Assembly (NCBI RefSeq): GCF_026341825.1 | Contig: NZ_JAPENY010000003.1 | Coordinates: forward strand, 1,922,001 to 1,986,000 | DNA: 64,000 nucleotides | Direction of reading: 5' to 3' | From: Streptomyces sp. NBC_00620 | GTDB lineage: Bacteria > Actinomycetota > Actinomycetes > Streptomycetales > Streptomycetaceae | Shown: positions 49,661 through 58,526 of the stretch, piece by piece | How the letters are laid out: each line of letters begins with the position of its first letter | Numbering within the stretch: the stretch's first letter is position 1 | Translations under genes and position numbers: made by a program | Notes under the pieces: generated by a model | Seen by the model: the letters and a program-made list of their open reading frames with translations, nothing else | The model's database searches: none | Told to the model about the DNA's origin: nothing

Positions 49661-51121
49661 CTATTCTCCCGCGCCGCCGTGCAGACTCTGCACCGGGTTC
49701 GCCATCAGGGCATCCAGTCCGCCCCGGTCGCCGCCGAGCTGGTCCACGGCGGCGTACGCGCTCGCGATGCACGCGGGGATGCCGACCCCGTCGTACGCGG
49801 CGCCGCAGACGGCGAGCCCCGGCAGCTTGCCGACGTGGTCGCGGATGCGGGCCACGCGCGCGTGGTGCCCGACGGGGTACTGCGGCAGCCCGTCGTCCCA
49901 GCGCGTGACGCGGGCCTCGACGGGCGCGGCGTCCAGGCCGGTGGCCTCGCGCAGGTCGTGTCGGGACACCTCCACCAGGTCGTCGTCCTCTCGCCCGAGC
50001 ACCTCCGTCTCGCCGTACCGCCCGACCGAGGTCCGCAGGACGAGCAGGCCGGGGTTCTCCTCGGCGATCCAGCCCCACTTCTGGGAGGCGAAGGTGGAGG
50101 CTTTGATGGTGTGCCCGTCAACGGGCGGCACGAGAAAACCGCTCCCTTCGGGGAGGGCGATTTCGCTGCGCCGGTAGGCGAGGGTGACGAGCGCCATGGA
50201 GGCGTACTCCACGGTGGCCAGCTCGGCCGCGGCGGCGGGCGCCTCGGCGCGCAGTAGGCCGGCGGCAGCGGGGGCGGGCAGGGCGAGAACCACGGCGTCG
50301 GCGTGGAGTACCTGGCCTCCGGCGACGACGCGCCAGCCGGTGTGTGCCTCCCGGCGCAGCTCCGTCACGCGTGTCCCGGTGACGATCTCGCCGCCGCGTG
50401 CTCGCACCGACTCCGCGACCGCGAGCGGCAGTTGACCGACGCCTCCCTCGATGCCCATGAAGACCGGTCCGGTCTGCTGGTTCCGGGCGGCCTTGGCCTG
50501 GATCTCGCGGACCGCCTCCGTCAGGGAGTCGTGGGTCCGGGCGGCCTCGAAGAGCTGGGGAACGGCAGAGCGCAGCGAGATGCGGTAGGCGTCGCCCGCG
50601 TAGACACCGCCGAGGAGGGGCTCGACCAGGCGGTCGACCACTTCGCGGCCGAGGCGGGCCGCCACGAACTCCCCCACGGCCACGTCGTCGCCGATCTCCG
50701 TGCGGGGCAGCTCGGCGTCCCGCTCGATACGGCGCAGGCCCTCGTCGGAGAGGACGCCGGAGAGGGCGGACGCGGTGCCGGGGACGCCCATGACGTGTCC
50801 CTTGGGCATCGGGCGCAGGACGCCGCGGGACCAGAGCGAGGCCGTCGCGGTGGCGGGCGGCTGGAGGCGGTCGGCGAGGCCCACCTCGCGGGCCAGGGCG
50901 ATCGCCTCGGGGCGGCGCGCGAGCATCGACTCGGCGCCCAGGTCGACGCGTGCGCCCGCGATCTCGCCGGGCAGCAGCTTGCCGCCCACGCGGTCCGACG
51001 CCTCCAGAACGGTCACGCGCACGCCGCTGTCCAGCAATCGGTGGGCGGCGGCCAGACCCGCGATCCCGCCCCCGACGACAACGACGTGTCCCGTACCCGT
51101 ACGAGTGCCCTGTGCGCGCAT
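49661..51121 (-). CDS. hemY: Coproporphyrinogen III / protoporphyrinogen oxidase
   Basis: 486 residues from ATG 51121 with GGAG 3-6 nt upstream. FAD-binding amine-oxidase-like protein: dinucleotide motif VVVVGGGIAGLAAAHRLLDSG, then DRVGGKLLPGEIAGARVDLGAESMLARRPEA. The family-specific FMGIEGGVGQLP and AVCGAAYDGVGIPACIASAY follow. In the coproporphyrin-dependent pathway implied by hemQ it oxidises coproporphyrinogen III (also called CgoX). Co-transcribed with hemQ. Confidence 0.95.
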   Translation of the reverse strand: MRAQGTRTGTGHVVVVGGGIAGLAAAHRLLDSGVRVTVLEASDRVGGKLLPGEIAGARVDLGAESMLARRPEAIALAREVGLADRLQPPATATASLWSRGVLRPMPKGHVMGVPGTASALSGVLSDEGLRRIERDAELPRTEIGDDVAVGEFVAARLGREVVDRLVEPLLGGVYAGDAYRISLRSAVPQLFEAARTHDSLTEAVREIQAKAARNQQTGPVFMGIEGGVGQLPLAVAESVRARGGEIVTGTRVTELRREAHTGWRVVAGGQVLHADAVVLALPAPAAAGLLRAEAPAAAAELATVEYASMALVTLAYRRSEIALPEGSGFLVPPVDGHTIKASTFASQKWGWIAEENPGLLVLRTSVGRYGETEVLGREDDDLVEVSRHDLREATGLDAAPVEARVTRWDDGLPQYPVGHHARVARIRDHVGKLPGLAVCGAAYDGVGIPACIASAYAAVDQLGGDRGGLDALMANPVQSLHGGAGE

Positions 51122-51280
51122 GTCTCCACTGTCGCAGACCCCACTGACACTCCCACCAGGCCCCCGGTGTCCTCCGCGAGTCCTGACCGTGACCGCATCG
51201 GGACCGGATCCGCCCAACGCCGCACCCCGTTCGGGCGTCGAAGGAGCGTCAGTCGTCAAAACGCCCGGGGGGATGCCCAC

Positions 51281-52267
51281 ATGCGCACACGAAGCTCCGT
51301 ACGACCCGTACGCCCCACTCAGGTCCTGGCCGGGATTCTTCTTGCCGCCGCCCTCGCACTCGCCGGCTGCTCAGCCGGCGGTGACGACGGCGCGTCCAGC
51401 GATTCCGCCGCCGGCGCCGGGGACAAGGCCGCGGTCCAGGAGGGCGCCGCGGGCGCCGAGGACAGCAAGAGCGGGGCCCAGGCCCCCACGAAGGCCCCGG
51501 ACCTCTCCGCGAACCGGATCATCCGCACCGCCTCCCTGACCGTGCAGGTCAAGGACGTACCCGCGGCCCTGGACGAGGCCCGCACCACCACCGCGAACGC
51601 GGGCGGCTTCGTCGGTGACGAGACCACCACCCGGGACGAGGAGGGCAAGGAGCACACCCGTGTCGTCCTGCGGGTGCCCACCGAGCGGTACGACGAGGTG
51701 CTCGCCGACATGGAAGGCACCGGCAAGCTCCTCGAACGTACGGCCAAGGCGCAGGACGTCACGGACCAGGTCGTCGACGTGGAGAGCCGCATCCAGACGC
51801 AGCGCGCCAGCGTGGCCCGGATCCGTGAGCTGATGGACCAGGCCACCAAGCTCAGCGATGTGGTCACCCTGGAGGGCGAGTTGAGCTCCCGTCAGGCCGA
51901 CCTGGAGTCCCTGCTCGCCCAGCAGGCCTCTCTGAAGGACCGCACCAGCCTGGCCACCATCACCCTGACCCTGTCCGAGACCCCGGTGAAGCAGGTGGAG
52001 AAGGACGACGATCCGGGCTTCGTGGACGCGCTCGCGGGCGGCTGGAACGCGTTCGTCACGATGCTGCGCTGGATCGCCGTGGCGTTCGGCGCGATCCTCC
52101 CGTTCGCGGCGGGTGCGGCGCTGCTCCTCGTGCTGTGGGCACTGTGGGTGCGGCTCCTGCGCAGCCGGTTCCCGCGCCGCCCGGCCCCGGCCGCGGCCTC
52201 CCCGACCGGCACGCTGCCGGTCGCCCCGCCCGTCCGGGAGCAGGAGGAGGGACGCGAGCAGGACTGA
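51281..52267 (+). CDS. DUF4349 lipoprotein
   Basis: 328 residues from ATG 51281 with GGGGGGA 7 nt upstream. Lipobox LALAGCSAGG, then a low-complexity Ala/Asp/Ser region. The DUF4349 domain (RIIRTASLTVQVKDVPAALDEARTTTANAGGFVGDE...VVLRVPTERYDEVLADM) contains a coiled coil (DVESRIQTQRASVARIRELMDQATKLSDVVTLEGELSSR). A late membrane helix (IAVAFGAILPFAAGAALLLVLWALWV) and basic tail follow. Outer-face lipoprotein also anchored by its C-terminal helix; role unknown. Confidence 0.88.
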   Translation: MRTRSSVRPVRPTQVLAGILLAAALALAGCSAGGDDGASSDSAAGAGDKAAVQEGAAGAEDSKSGAQAPTKAPDLSANRIIRTASLTVQVKDVPAALDEARTTTANAGGFVGDETTTRDEEGKEHTRVVLRVPTERYDEVLADMEGTGKLLERTAKAQDVTDQVVDVESRIQTQRASVARIRELMDQATKLSDVVTLEGELSSRQADLESLLAQQASLKDRTSLATITLTLSETPVKQVEKDDDPGFVDALAGGWNAFVTMLRWIAVAFGAILPFAAGAALLLVLWALWVRLLRSRFPRRPAPAAASPTGTLPVAPPVREQEEGREQD

Positions 52268-52294
52268 AATGCCGCGCCCCCGTAGCGTGTTCGT

Positions 52295-53707
52295 ATGAGC
52301 ATGAACCGTACGAGCGGTACCACCGGCGGTGTGACGGAGCGACTGGTCGTGATCGGCGGTGACGCGGCGGGCATGTCCGCCGCGTCACAGGCGCGCCGGA
52401 TGCGAGGGCCGGACGAACTGGAGATCGTGGCGTTCGAACGGGGGCACTTCACCTCGTACTCGGCGTGCGGCATCCCGTACTGGGTGGGTGGTGACGTCGC
52501 CGACCGGGACCAGCTGATCGCGCGGACCCCCGAGGAGCACCGGGAGCGCGACATCGACCTGCGGATGCGTACGGAGGTCACGGAGATCGACGTCGCGGGC
52601 GCCCGGGTCCGCTCCCTCGACCTCGAAACCGGGGACGAGGAGTGGACGCCGTACGACAAACTCGTGATCGCGACCGGCGCGCGCCCGATCCGGCCCGACC
52701 TCCCGGGCGCCGACGCTCCGGGCGTGCACGGCGTGCAGACCCTGGACGACGGACAGGCCCTGCTCGACACGCTGGCCGCGACGGAGGGCCGCCGCGCGGT
52801 GGTCGTCGGCGCGGGCTACATCGGTGTGGAGATGGCCGAGGCGCTCATCAACCGCGGGTACGAGGTGACGGTCGTCAACCGCGGCAAGGAGCCGATGTCC
52901 ACGCTCGACCCCGACATGGGCCGCCTGGTGCACACGGCCATGGAGGGCCTGGGCATCACCATGGTCAACGACGCCCAGGTCACCAAGCTCCTCACCGGCG
53001 AGGACGGGCGGGTACGGGCGGTCGTCACGGAGGACGCCGAGTACCCGGCGGACGTGGTCGTGCTCGGCATCGGCGTGCGCCCCGAGACGGCGCTCGCCAA
53101 GGCCGCCGGGCTGCCCCTCGGTGACCACGGCGGGCTGCTGACCGACCTCGCGATGCGGGTGCGCGGGCACGAGAACATCTGGGCGGGCGGCGACTGCGTC
53201 GAGGTGCTCGACCTGGTCTCGGGGCGCGAACGGCACATCGCCCTTGGCACCCACGCCAACAAGCACGGGCAGGTCATCGGCGCCAACGTGGGCGGCGGTT
53301 ACGGCACCTTCCCCGGTGTCGTCGGCACGGCGGTGAGCAAGGTCTGCGACCTGGAGATCGCCCGCACCGGGCTGCGCGAGAAGGACGCGCGCAGGGCGGG
53401 CCTGCAGTTCGAGACCGTCGTCATCGAGTCGACGAGCCGCGCGGGCTACTACCCCGCCGCGGACCTCATGACCGTGAAAATGCTCGCCGAGCGCCGCACC
53501 GGACGGCTGCTCGGCGTACAGATCGTCGGCCGTGAGGGCGCCGCGAAACGCGTCGACATCGCAGCGGTCGCGCTGACCGCGTGCATGACGGTGGAACAGA
53601 TGACAGCCCTGGACCTGGGCTACGCGCCGCCGTTCTCACCGGTCTGGGACCCGATCCTGGTAGCAGCGCGCAAGGCGGTCGCGGCGGTACGCGCGCGTGG
53701 CGCGTGA
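52295..53707 (+). CDS. FAD-dependent CoA-disulfide-reductase-like oxidoreductase
   Basis: 470 residues from ATG 52295. Two Rossmann motifs: VVIGGDAAGMSAASQARR (FAD) and VVVGAGYIGVEMAEAL (NAD(P)H). Redox Cys58 lies in SYSACGIPYW, matching the single-Cys active site of CoA-disulfide reductase and NADH oxidase families. The C-terminal dimer domain is intact (HIALGTHANKHGQVIGANV, GYYPAADLMTVKML). Likely reduces CoA or another low-molecular thiol disulfide, or oxygen. TAGCGT 6 nt before the ATG and lack of Shine-Dalgarno indicate leaderless mRNA. Confidence 0.88.
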   Translation: MSMNRTSGTTGGVTERLVVIGGDAAGMSAASQARRMRGPDELEIVAFERGHFTSYSACGIPYWVGGDVADRDQLIARTPEEHRERDIDLRMRTEVTEIDVAGARVRSLDLETGDEEWTPYDKLVIATGARPIRPDLPGADAPGVHGVQTLDDGQALLDTLAATEGRRAVVVGAGYIGVEMAEALINRGYEVTVVNRGKEPMSTLDPDMGRLVHTAMEGLGITMVNDAQVTKLLTGEDGRVRAVVTEDAEYPADVVVLGIGVRPETALAKAAGLPLGDHGGLLTDLAMRVRGHENIWAGGDCVEVLDLVSGRERHIALGTHANKHGQVIGANVGGGYGTFPGVVGTAVSKVCDLEIARTGLREKDARRAGLQFETVVIESTSRAGYYPAADLMTVKMLAERRTGRLLGVQIVGREGAAKRVDIAAVALTACMTVEQMTALDLGYAPPFSPVWDPILVAARKAVAAVRARGA

Positions 53708-53737
53708 CCGGGCGGCTCCGACCCACGTGAGCTGGTG

Positions 53738-54079
53738 TTAGGCCGTCTCGTGCCCGGACACCGTCGTCCCGTTGATGCGGTCTATGGCCTGCCTGGCCTG
53801 CTCGGCGGGCGGCCGCCCGGGCAGCGAGGAGACGGAGGCGGAGGAGGTGACGGCCGCGGGCTGCGCCGTGGGGGGTTTCGCGTGCGCGGCGGCCCGGGCG
53901 GAGCGCAGCCGGTGGCTGACCGCCTCGTCGAGGGTCACCGGACGCTGCATCCGCGCCGCGAGCCGGCCGGCCTCCTGGCCGAGCGCGGCGACATCTTCCC
54001 AGGGCAGGTGCAGCACCAGGGCGATCTCCGCCTCACCGTCGGGCAGAGCTTGCATCGGAGGAGTAACTCGGTCGTTCAT
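53738..54079 (-). CDS. Conserved hypothetical protein of Streptomyces
   Basis: 113 residues from ATG 54079 with GAGGA upstream; an upstream in-frame start at 54094 lacks a site. The first half is conserved-looking (LPDGEAEIALVLHLPWEDVAALGQEAGRLAARMQRPVTLDEAVSHRL). The second half is Ala/Pro/Ser-rich. The helix pattern could dimerise. No domain recognised. Confidence 0.65.
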   Translation of the reverse strand: MNDRVTPPMQALPDGEAEIALVLHLPWEDVAALGQEAGRLAARMQRPVTLDEAVSHRLRSARAAAHAKPPTAQPAAVTSSASVSSLPGRPPAEQARQAIDRINGTTVSGHETA

Positions 54080-54328
54080 CGCCTGTGTCCTCACGTCTTC
54101 CTCGCGTCACGTCTTCGTCGCGGCGCGGGCGGTTGAGGAGACATACGCATGGGGGTGCGGGGGTGTTCAGCGGCTCAGGGCGTGCTTTGGGGCGTGAGGG
54201 GGCGCAGGTGGGGCGTGCGGGCGTGCATGGTGGCGCCCTCCCGAACCCAGCGCGCCCCTCCGGCCACAGCCGGCGCGCGCCCGGCCGGCGCACGGATTCC
54301 CGACGCGCATCGAGGGCAGTACTTCCTT

Positions 54329-55144
54329 GTGGTCATACCCGTCCATGACGTCAACCCGGTGCGGCACACGCCCTATGTGACGTACGCGCTGATCGCCGCC
54401 AACGTGCTCGTCTTCCTCTACACGCCCGGCATAGCCGGTTCCGTGGCCGGTGACAGCGGTCTGTCGCAGCTCTGTCATCTGCAGGCGTTCCTGGACCACT
54501 ACGCCGCGGTGCCGCAGGAGTTGATCCACCACCAGATGCCGGGGCTGGTGCCCACGGGAGATGTCGGCGTCGGCCCGCAGGGAACCGGCTGTGTGGTCGC
54601 CCCGCCGGACTACGACAAGTCGCCGGCGCTTTCGGTGCTGACGGCGATGTTCCTGCACGGCAGCTGGCTGCACCTGCTGGGCAACATGCTGTTCCTGCTG
54701 ATCTTCGGCAACAACATCGAGGACCGCCTGGGCCATGTGCGGTTCACGCTGTTCTACGTGGCCTGCGGCTACGCGGCCGCGTACGGCTTCGCGTACCTGA
54801 ACGACGACTCCGGCGATCCGCTGATCGGCGCCTCCGGAGCGATCGCCGGGGTTCTGGGCGCGTATCTGGTGCTCTACCCGAAGGCCAGGGTGTGGGTCCT
54901 GGTCCCGTTCCTGATCTTCCTGCCGCTGCGCCTGCCCGCGTGGATGGTGCTGGGCTTCTGGTTCGTTCTCCAGGCGGTGTACTCGTCCGGCGAGGGAGTC
55001 TCCGAGGCCGGGACCGTCGCGTACGCGGCCCATGTGGTCGGCTTCCTGGCCGGGATGCTGCTGGCCTGGCCCCTGCGCCCGGGCACCCCGCCCCCACCCG
55101 AACCGCGCCGCCTGCTGTGGGGCAGGCGGGCGCGGTACACCTGA
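54329..55144 (+). CDS. Rhomboid-family intramembrane serine protease
   Basis: 271 residues from GTG 54329. Six to seven membrane helices and the rhomboid hallmarks: HGSWLHLLGNMLFLLIFGNNIEDRLG, the nucleophile Ser169 in GASGAIAGVLGAYLVLYP, and catalytic His235 in AAHVVGFLAGMLLAW. An extracytoplasmic loop (60-105) carries C-LQAF and GCVV. The N-terminal zinc ribbon found in some Streptomyces rhomboids is absent. Cleaves single-pass membrane substrates within the bilayer. Ends 7 bp before the convergent hemE stop. Confidence 0.92.
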   Translation: MVIPVHDVNPVRHTPYVTYALIAANVLVFLYTPGIAGSVAGDSGLSQLCHLQAFLDHYAAVPQELIHHQMPGLVPTGDVGVGPQGTGCVVAPPDYDKSPALSVLTAMFLHGSWLHLLGNMLFLLIFGNNIEDRLGHVRFTLFYVACGYAAAYGFAYLNDDSGDPLIGASGAIAGVLGAYLVLYPKARVWVLVPFLIFLPLRLPAWMVLGFWFVLQAVYSSGEGVSEAGTVAYAAHVVGFLAGMLLAWPLRPGTPPPPEPRRLLWGRRARYT

Positions 55145-55151
55145 CGGAGTA

Positions 55152-56222
55152 CTACCGGCCCGCGGTCTGCTCGTGGACGTACTCCACGAGCCGGGTCAGC
55201 GCGTCCGGGTCGGTGGTCGGCAGGACACCGTGGCCGAGGTTGAAGACATGGCCTTCGAGACCGGCGGCCGCGTCGAGCACCTCGCGGGTCTTCGTCTCCA
55301 CGGCCTCGGTCGTGGAGAACAGGACGGCCGGGTCGAGGTTGCCCTGGAGGGCCTTGCCGGGGCCGACACGCGTGGCCGCCACGTCGAGCGGGACACGCCA
55401 GTCGACACCGACGACGTCCGCGCCCGCCTCGCCCATGAGGCCCAGCAGCTCACCGGTGCCGACACCGAAGTGGATGCGCGGGACGCCGTACGAAGCCACG
55501 GACTCGAAGACCTTCGTGGACGCCGGCATCACCGAGCGCCGGTAGTCGGCGGGTGCCAGGGCGCCGACCCAGGAGTCGAAGAGCTGGACGGCGCTCGCGC
55601 CAGCCTCGATCTGCACCTTCAGGAAGGCGGAGGTGATCTCCGCGAGACGGTCGAGCAGGTCGGCCCACAGCTGCGGGTCGCCGTACATGAGCGCCTTGGT
55701 GTGCTCGTGGTTCTTGGACGGGCCGCCCTCCACGAGGTAGCTCGCGAGGGTGAAAGGCGCGCCCGCGAAGCCGATGAGGGGGGTCGAGCCGAGCTCGGCC
55801 GTGAGCAGCCCGATCGCCTCGGTGACGTACGACACGTCATCGGGGGTCAGATCGCGCAGCTGGGCCAGGTCGGCGCGGGTGCGGATCGGCTTCTCGACGA
55901 CCGGACCGACGCCCGGCTTGATGTCGAGGTCGATGCCGATGGCCTTCAGCGGTACGACGATGTCACTGAAGTAGATCGCCGCGTCCACGTTGTGCCGGCG
56001 CACCGGCTGGAGGGTGATCTCGGCGACCAGGTCGGGCCGCATGCAGGAGTCCAGCATGGCGATGCCCTCGCGCACCTTGAGGTACTCGGGCAGCGAGCGG
56101 CCGGCCTGGCGCATGAACCACACCGGCGTGTGCGGCACGGGCTCGCGCCTGCACGCCTTCAGGAAGGCGGATTCGTACGTGGCTTTCGGCTGCTGCCCAT
56201 CAGGGCGCTCGTTGGCACTCAC
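55152..56222 (-). CDS. hemE: Uroporphyrinogen decarboxylase
   Basis: 356 residues from GTG 56222 with GGGAGA 9 nt upstream. Both signature motifs are present: PVWFMRQAGRSLPEY near residue 30 with the substrate-binding Arg, and the carboxyl-binding loop GFAGAPFTLASYLVEGG. FDSWVGALAP and HFGVGTGELL are also diagnostic, as is FNLGHGVLP near the end. Decarboxylates uroporphyrinogen III to coproporphyrinogen III, the substrate of the hemY product 5 kb away. Confidence 0.97.
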   Translation of the reverse strand: MSANERPDGQQPKATYESAFLKACRREPVPHTPVWFMRQAGRSLPEYLKVREGIAMLDSCMRPDLVAEITLQPVRRHNVDAAIYFSDIVVPLKAIGIDLDIKPGVGPVVEKPIRTRADLAQLRDLTPDDVSYVTEAIGLLTAELGSTPLIGFAGAPFTLASYLVEGGPSKNHEHTKALMYGDPQLWADLLDRLAEITSAFLKVQIEAGASAVQLFDSWVGALAPADYRRSVMPASTKVFESVASYGVPRIHFGVGTGELLGLMGEAGADVVGVDWRVPLDVAATRVGPGKALQGNLDPAVLFSTTEAVETKTREVLDAAAGLEGHVFNLGHGVLPTTDPDALTRLVEYVHEQTAGR

Positions 56223-56438
56223 GACGGAAAGTCTCCCACGGCCCGCCGACGGCCAAGTCCGGGGCACCCGGTGCCCGGCCGACCCCGGCGCCCGGTACCG
56301 GACAAGCCCTCAGCACCCGGCCGGACCCCGGGCACCGGCGCTCGCGAAGGCGCGTTCGTGCGGCGCGATCCGGACAGTGGTCCCACGCACGGGTGTCTCT
56401 CCCTGCGCGAAGGCTCCGTTCCCCTTAATCTTCCCCGC

Positions 56439-57107
56439 ATGGCTGCGGCTCAGGGACGACTGTCGGACGGCGCTGGCGGAATGGACGACTCGAAGGAGGG
56501 GAACCGAGATGCGATGGAGACGGCTCCGCCACCCTTCCGGGCCGCCGTCGACGCGCTGAAGGGCGCGCGGCTGCGGCCGGACATCGAGATCGACCCGACG
56601 CCTGCGCCCAAGCGCCTGGCCCCGTACGCGTACGCGCTGGAGGCGGCGGTCGTCTCCGACGACGAGGATCTGGCCGACGGCCGCCTTGTGCTGCTGCACG
56701 ACCCGGCGGGGCACGACGCCTGGCAGGGCACCTTCCGTCTGGTGACCCTGGTCCGCGCGGAGCTGGAGCCGGAGATGGCCGCCGACCCGCTGCTGCCCGA
56801 CGTCTGCTGGTCGTGGCTGACCGGCGCGCTCCAGGCCCGCGGTCTGTCGTACGGCGAACCGAGCGGCACCGTCACGCGCGCGAGTTCGCACTACTTCGGC
56901 GGCATCGCGGAGCGCCCGGCCGCCTCCCAGATCGAGATCCGGGCCTCGTGGACGCCCCGGGAAGGCATGGGCGGCGTACCGGACACGGCCACGCACCTCG
57001 CCGCCTGGTGCGATCTGCTGTGCCAGGTCGCCGGGCTCCCGCCGTTGACGCCGGGCGACGCGTCGGTGGTCACGCTGCCGCAGCGCCGGGGGCCGCAGTC
57101 CCGTTGA
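56439..57107 (+). CDS. DUF3000 family protein
   Basis: 222 residues from ATG 56439; ATG 56481 and ATG 56514 (with GGAGGGG upstream) are alternatives. DUF3000 pattern: APPPFRAAVDALKGARLRPDIEIDPTPAPKRLAPYAYALEA, then GRLVLLHDPAGHDAWQGTFRLVTLVRAELEPEMA and RASWTP. TAATCT ends 7 nt before ATG 56439, consistent with a leaderless transcript. The stop falls inside the first unit of a 17-bp tandem repeat. Function unknown; conserved in actinobacteria beside hemE. Confidence 0.85.
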   Translation: MAAAQGRLSDGAGGMDDSKEGNRDAMETAPPPFRAAVDALKGARLRPDIEIDPTPAPKRLAPYAYALEAAVVSDDEDLADGRLVLLHDPAGHDAWQGTFRLVTLVRAELEPEMAADPLLPDVCWSWLTGALQARGLSYGEPSGTVTRASSHYFGGIAERPAASQIEIRASWTPREGMGGVPDTATHLAAWCDLLCQVAGLPPLTPGDASVVTLPQRRGPQSR

Positions 57108-57160
57108 CTCCGCAGCCCCGTTGACTCCGCGTTCCGGCTGAGTCCGCAGTCCCGCTGAGC
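57093..57160. repeat. Four tandem 17-bp repeats at the 3' end of the DUF3000 gene
   Basis: Units start at 57093, 57110, 57127 and 57144: ccgcagtcccgttgact, ccgcagccccgttgact, ccgcgttccggctgagt and ccgcagtcccgctgagc. The CDS stop (57105-57107) lies in unit 1 and the terminator follows. Confidence 0.8.
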
Positions 57161-57190
57161 GTGCGGTCACGTTGACCGCACGCTCTCTTC
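57159..57190 (+). terminator. Terminator after DUF3000
   Basis: gcgtgcggtca (57159-57169), 3-nt loop, tgaccgcacgc (57173-57183), then tctctt. Perfect 11-bp stem. Confidence 0.75.
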
Positions 57191-57485
57191 GTGTCCGCTC
57201 GAACCCGCGCTCCCGTTGAGTACATGGTTCGCGCTGCTTCTTTGTCGATATGCCAACTTTCGGCCGTGTGGTGACACGGATTGACGCGGAATGACGTCGA
57301 GCGACTCGGTTCGATCTTCGGATGATCGATCGCGTGTCCGAATTGCACGGATTGTTACTCACTAAATCGTGATCATTCTCTAAAGGCGGACGGGTTTGGT
57401 GCCGAAGACGTCTGTGACCTTGAAAGCACGGTTCGTCCCGGCTTCATCCCCAGAGCCGGTACCGTCCCGCACCCCAGGAGGCCTG
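57184..57485. other. Relatively AT-rich intergenic/promoter region
   Basis: Less GC-rich than its surroundings (for example ttgttactcactaaatcg near 57352). A possible promoter is TTGTTA (57352-57357) with CATTCT (57374-57379), 16-bp spacing. Degenerate copies of the 17-bp repeat appear near 57200. No RNA gene recognised. Confidence 0.35.
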
Positions 57486-58148
57486 GTGTCCGTTCTCCTC
57501 GAGCAGCCCGCAAGCCTGGTCGCCTACCGCCCGAACAAGCCGACTGCCATGGTGGTCGTGGCCGACCCCCGGGTCCGCTCCACCGTCACCCGCCATCTGT
57601 GGGCGCTCGGAGTGCGCGACGTCATCGAGGCGTCGTCCGTCGCGGAGGCCCGTCCCAGAATCGGCAATCCACGCGACATCTGCGTCGCCGATGTCCATCT
57701 GCCCGACGGCAGCGGGCTCACCCTGCTGTCCGAGACCCGTGCCGCGGGCTGGCCCAACGGCCTCGCCCTCTCCGCCGCCGACGACATCGGCGCCGTACGC
57801 AATGCCCTCGCGGGCGGCGTCAAGGGCTACGTCGTCACCGGCACCCGCAACAACGTCGGGCTCCCCACCCGGCCCGGCGTCGCGCCGATCGGTTCGGCCG
57901 CCGCCCGTATGCACCGCCGCCCCCCGGGGTCCCCGAGCCACCCGGGCGGCTACCGCGAACTCTCCGGACGAGAGGTCGAGGTGCTTCGGCTGGTCGCGGA
58001 GGGCCAGTCGAACAAGGCCATCGGCGTCTCGATGGGCCTGTCCGCACTGACCGTCAAGAGCCACCTCGCCCGTATCGCCCGCAAGCTCGGCACGGGCGAC
58101 CGCGCCGGGATGGTCGCGGTGGCCCTGCGCACGGGAATCATCCACTGA
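57486..58148 (+). CDS. LuxR/NarL-type response regulator
   Basis: 220 residues from GTG 57486, preferred over TTG 57396 and GTG 57399 because AGGAGG lies 4 nt upstream. Receiver domain (about 20-130) with phospho-acceptor Asp in VADVHLPDGSGLTLL and a Lys in GGVKGYVVTGT. A linker (AARMHRRPPGSPSHPGGYRE) leads to a C-terminal GerE/LuxR HTH: LSGREVEVLRLVAEGQSNKAIGVSMGLSALTVKSHLARIARKLGTGDR. No histidine kinase gene adjoins, so it is an orphan regulator. The acidic pocket near the start is reduced (VVVADPRVR), so phosphorylation may not be its trigger. Confidence 0.9.
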   Translation: MSVLLEQPASLVAYRPNKPTAMVVVADPRVRSTVTRHLWALGVRDVIEASSVAEARPRIGNPRDICVADVHLPDGSGLTLLSETRAAGWPNGLALSAADDIGAVRNALAGGVKGYVVTGTRNNVGLPTRPGVAPIGSAAARMHRRPPGSPSHPGGYRELSGREVEVLRLVAEGQSNKAIGVSMGLSALTVKSHLARIARKLGTGDRAGMVAVALRTGIIH

Positions 58149-58207
58149 CCCGCACCACACACCCGTGAACCGGGTCCTTGACCGACCTGGCTGATTTACG
58201 ACCCCGA

Positions 58208-58245
58208 GCGCCCGCCGACGGAATCCTCCGTCGGCGGGCGCTTTT
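58208..58245 (+). terminator. Strong intrinsic terminator after the response regulator
   Basis: gcgcccgccgacgga (58208-58222), 4-nt loop, tccgtcggcgggcgc (58227-58241), followed by tttt. Perfect 15-bp stem, 60 bp beyond the stop. Confidence 0.92.
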
Positions 58246-58526
58246 CTCTTGCCGCCGGGAAACGGCAACTCCCTTGGGGCAAAAGCGAGATGAAGGACAT
58301 CGCCCGCCGCCGAAATCCGGGCTTCCCTGGCGATAGCGGGCTCTCGGCCGGACCGGGTTCCGGGTCCGGGCGGGTGTCGCGGAAGCACAATCGGAGCACG
58401 CGGGACACTCGGGACAAGAGCCACATGCCGTCCCTGAGATCCACTTGAACAGCGTTTTCGCAGGTGAACCGACCAATGACTTGAAGATGCAGGTCAGGCG
58501 CTCGAACATCCCGATACCCTTGACAG
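58246..58526. other. Intergenic region upstream of rnd
   Basis: No plus-strand gene or RNA recognised. On the minus strand an open frame from ATG 58509 encodes a Cys-x2-Cys run, listed as a weak finding. TACCCT (58515-58520) ends 6 nt before the rnd GTG and is a likely -10 element. Confidence 0.35.
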
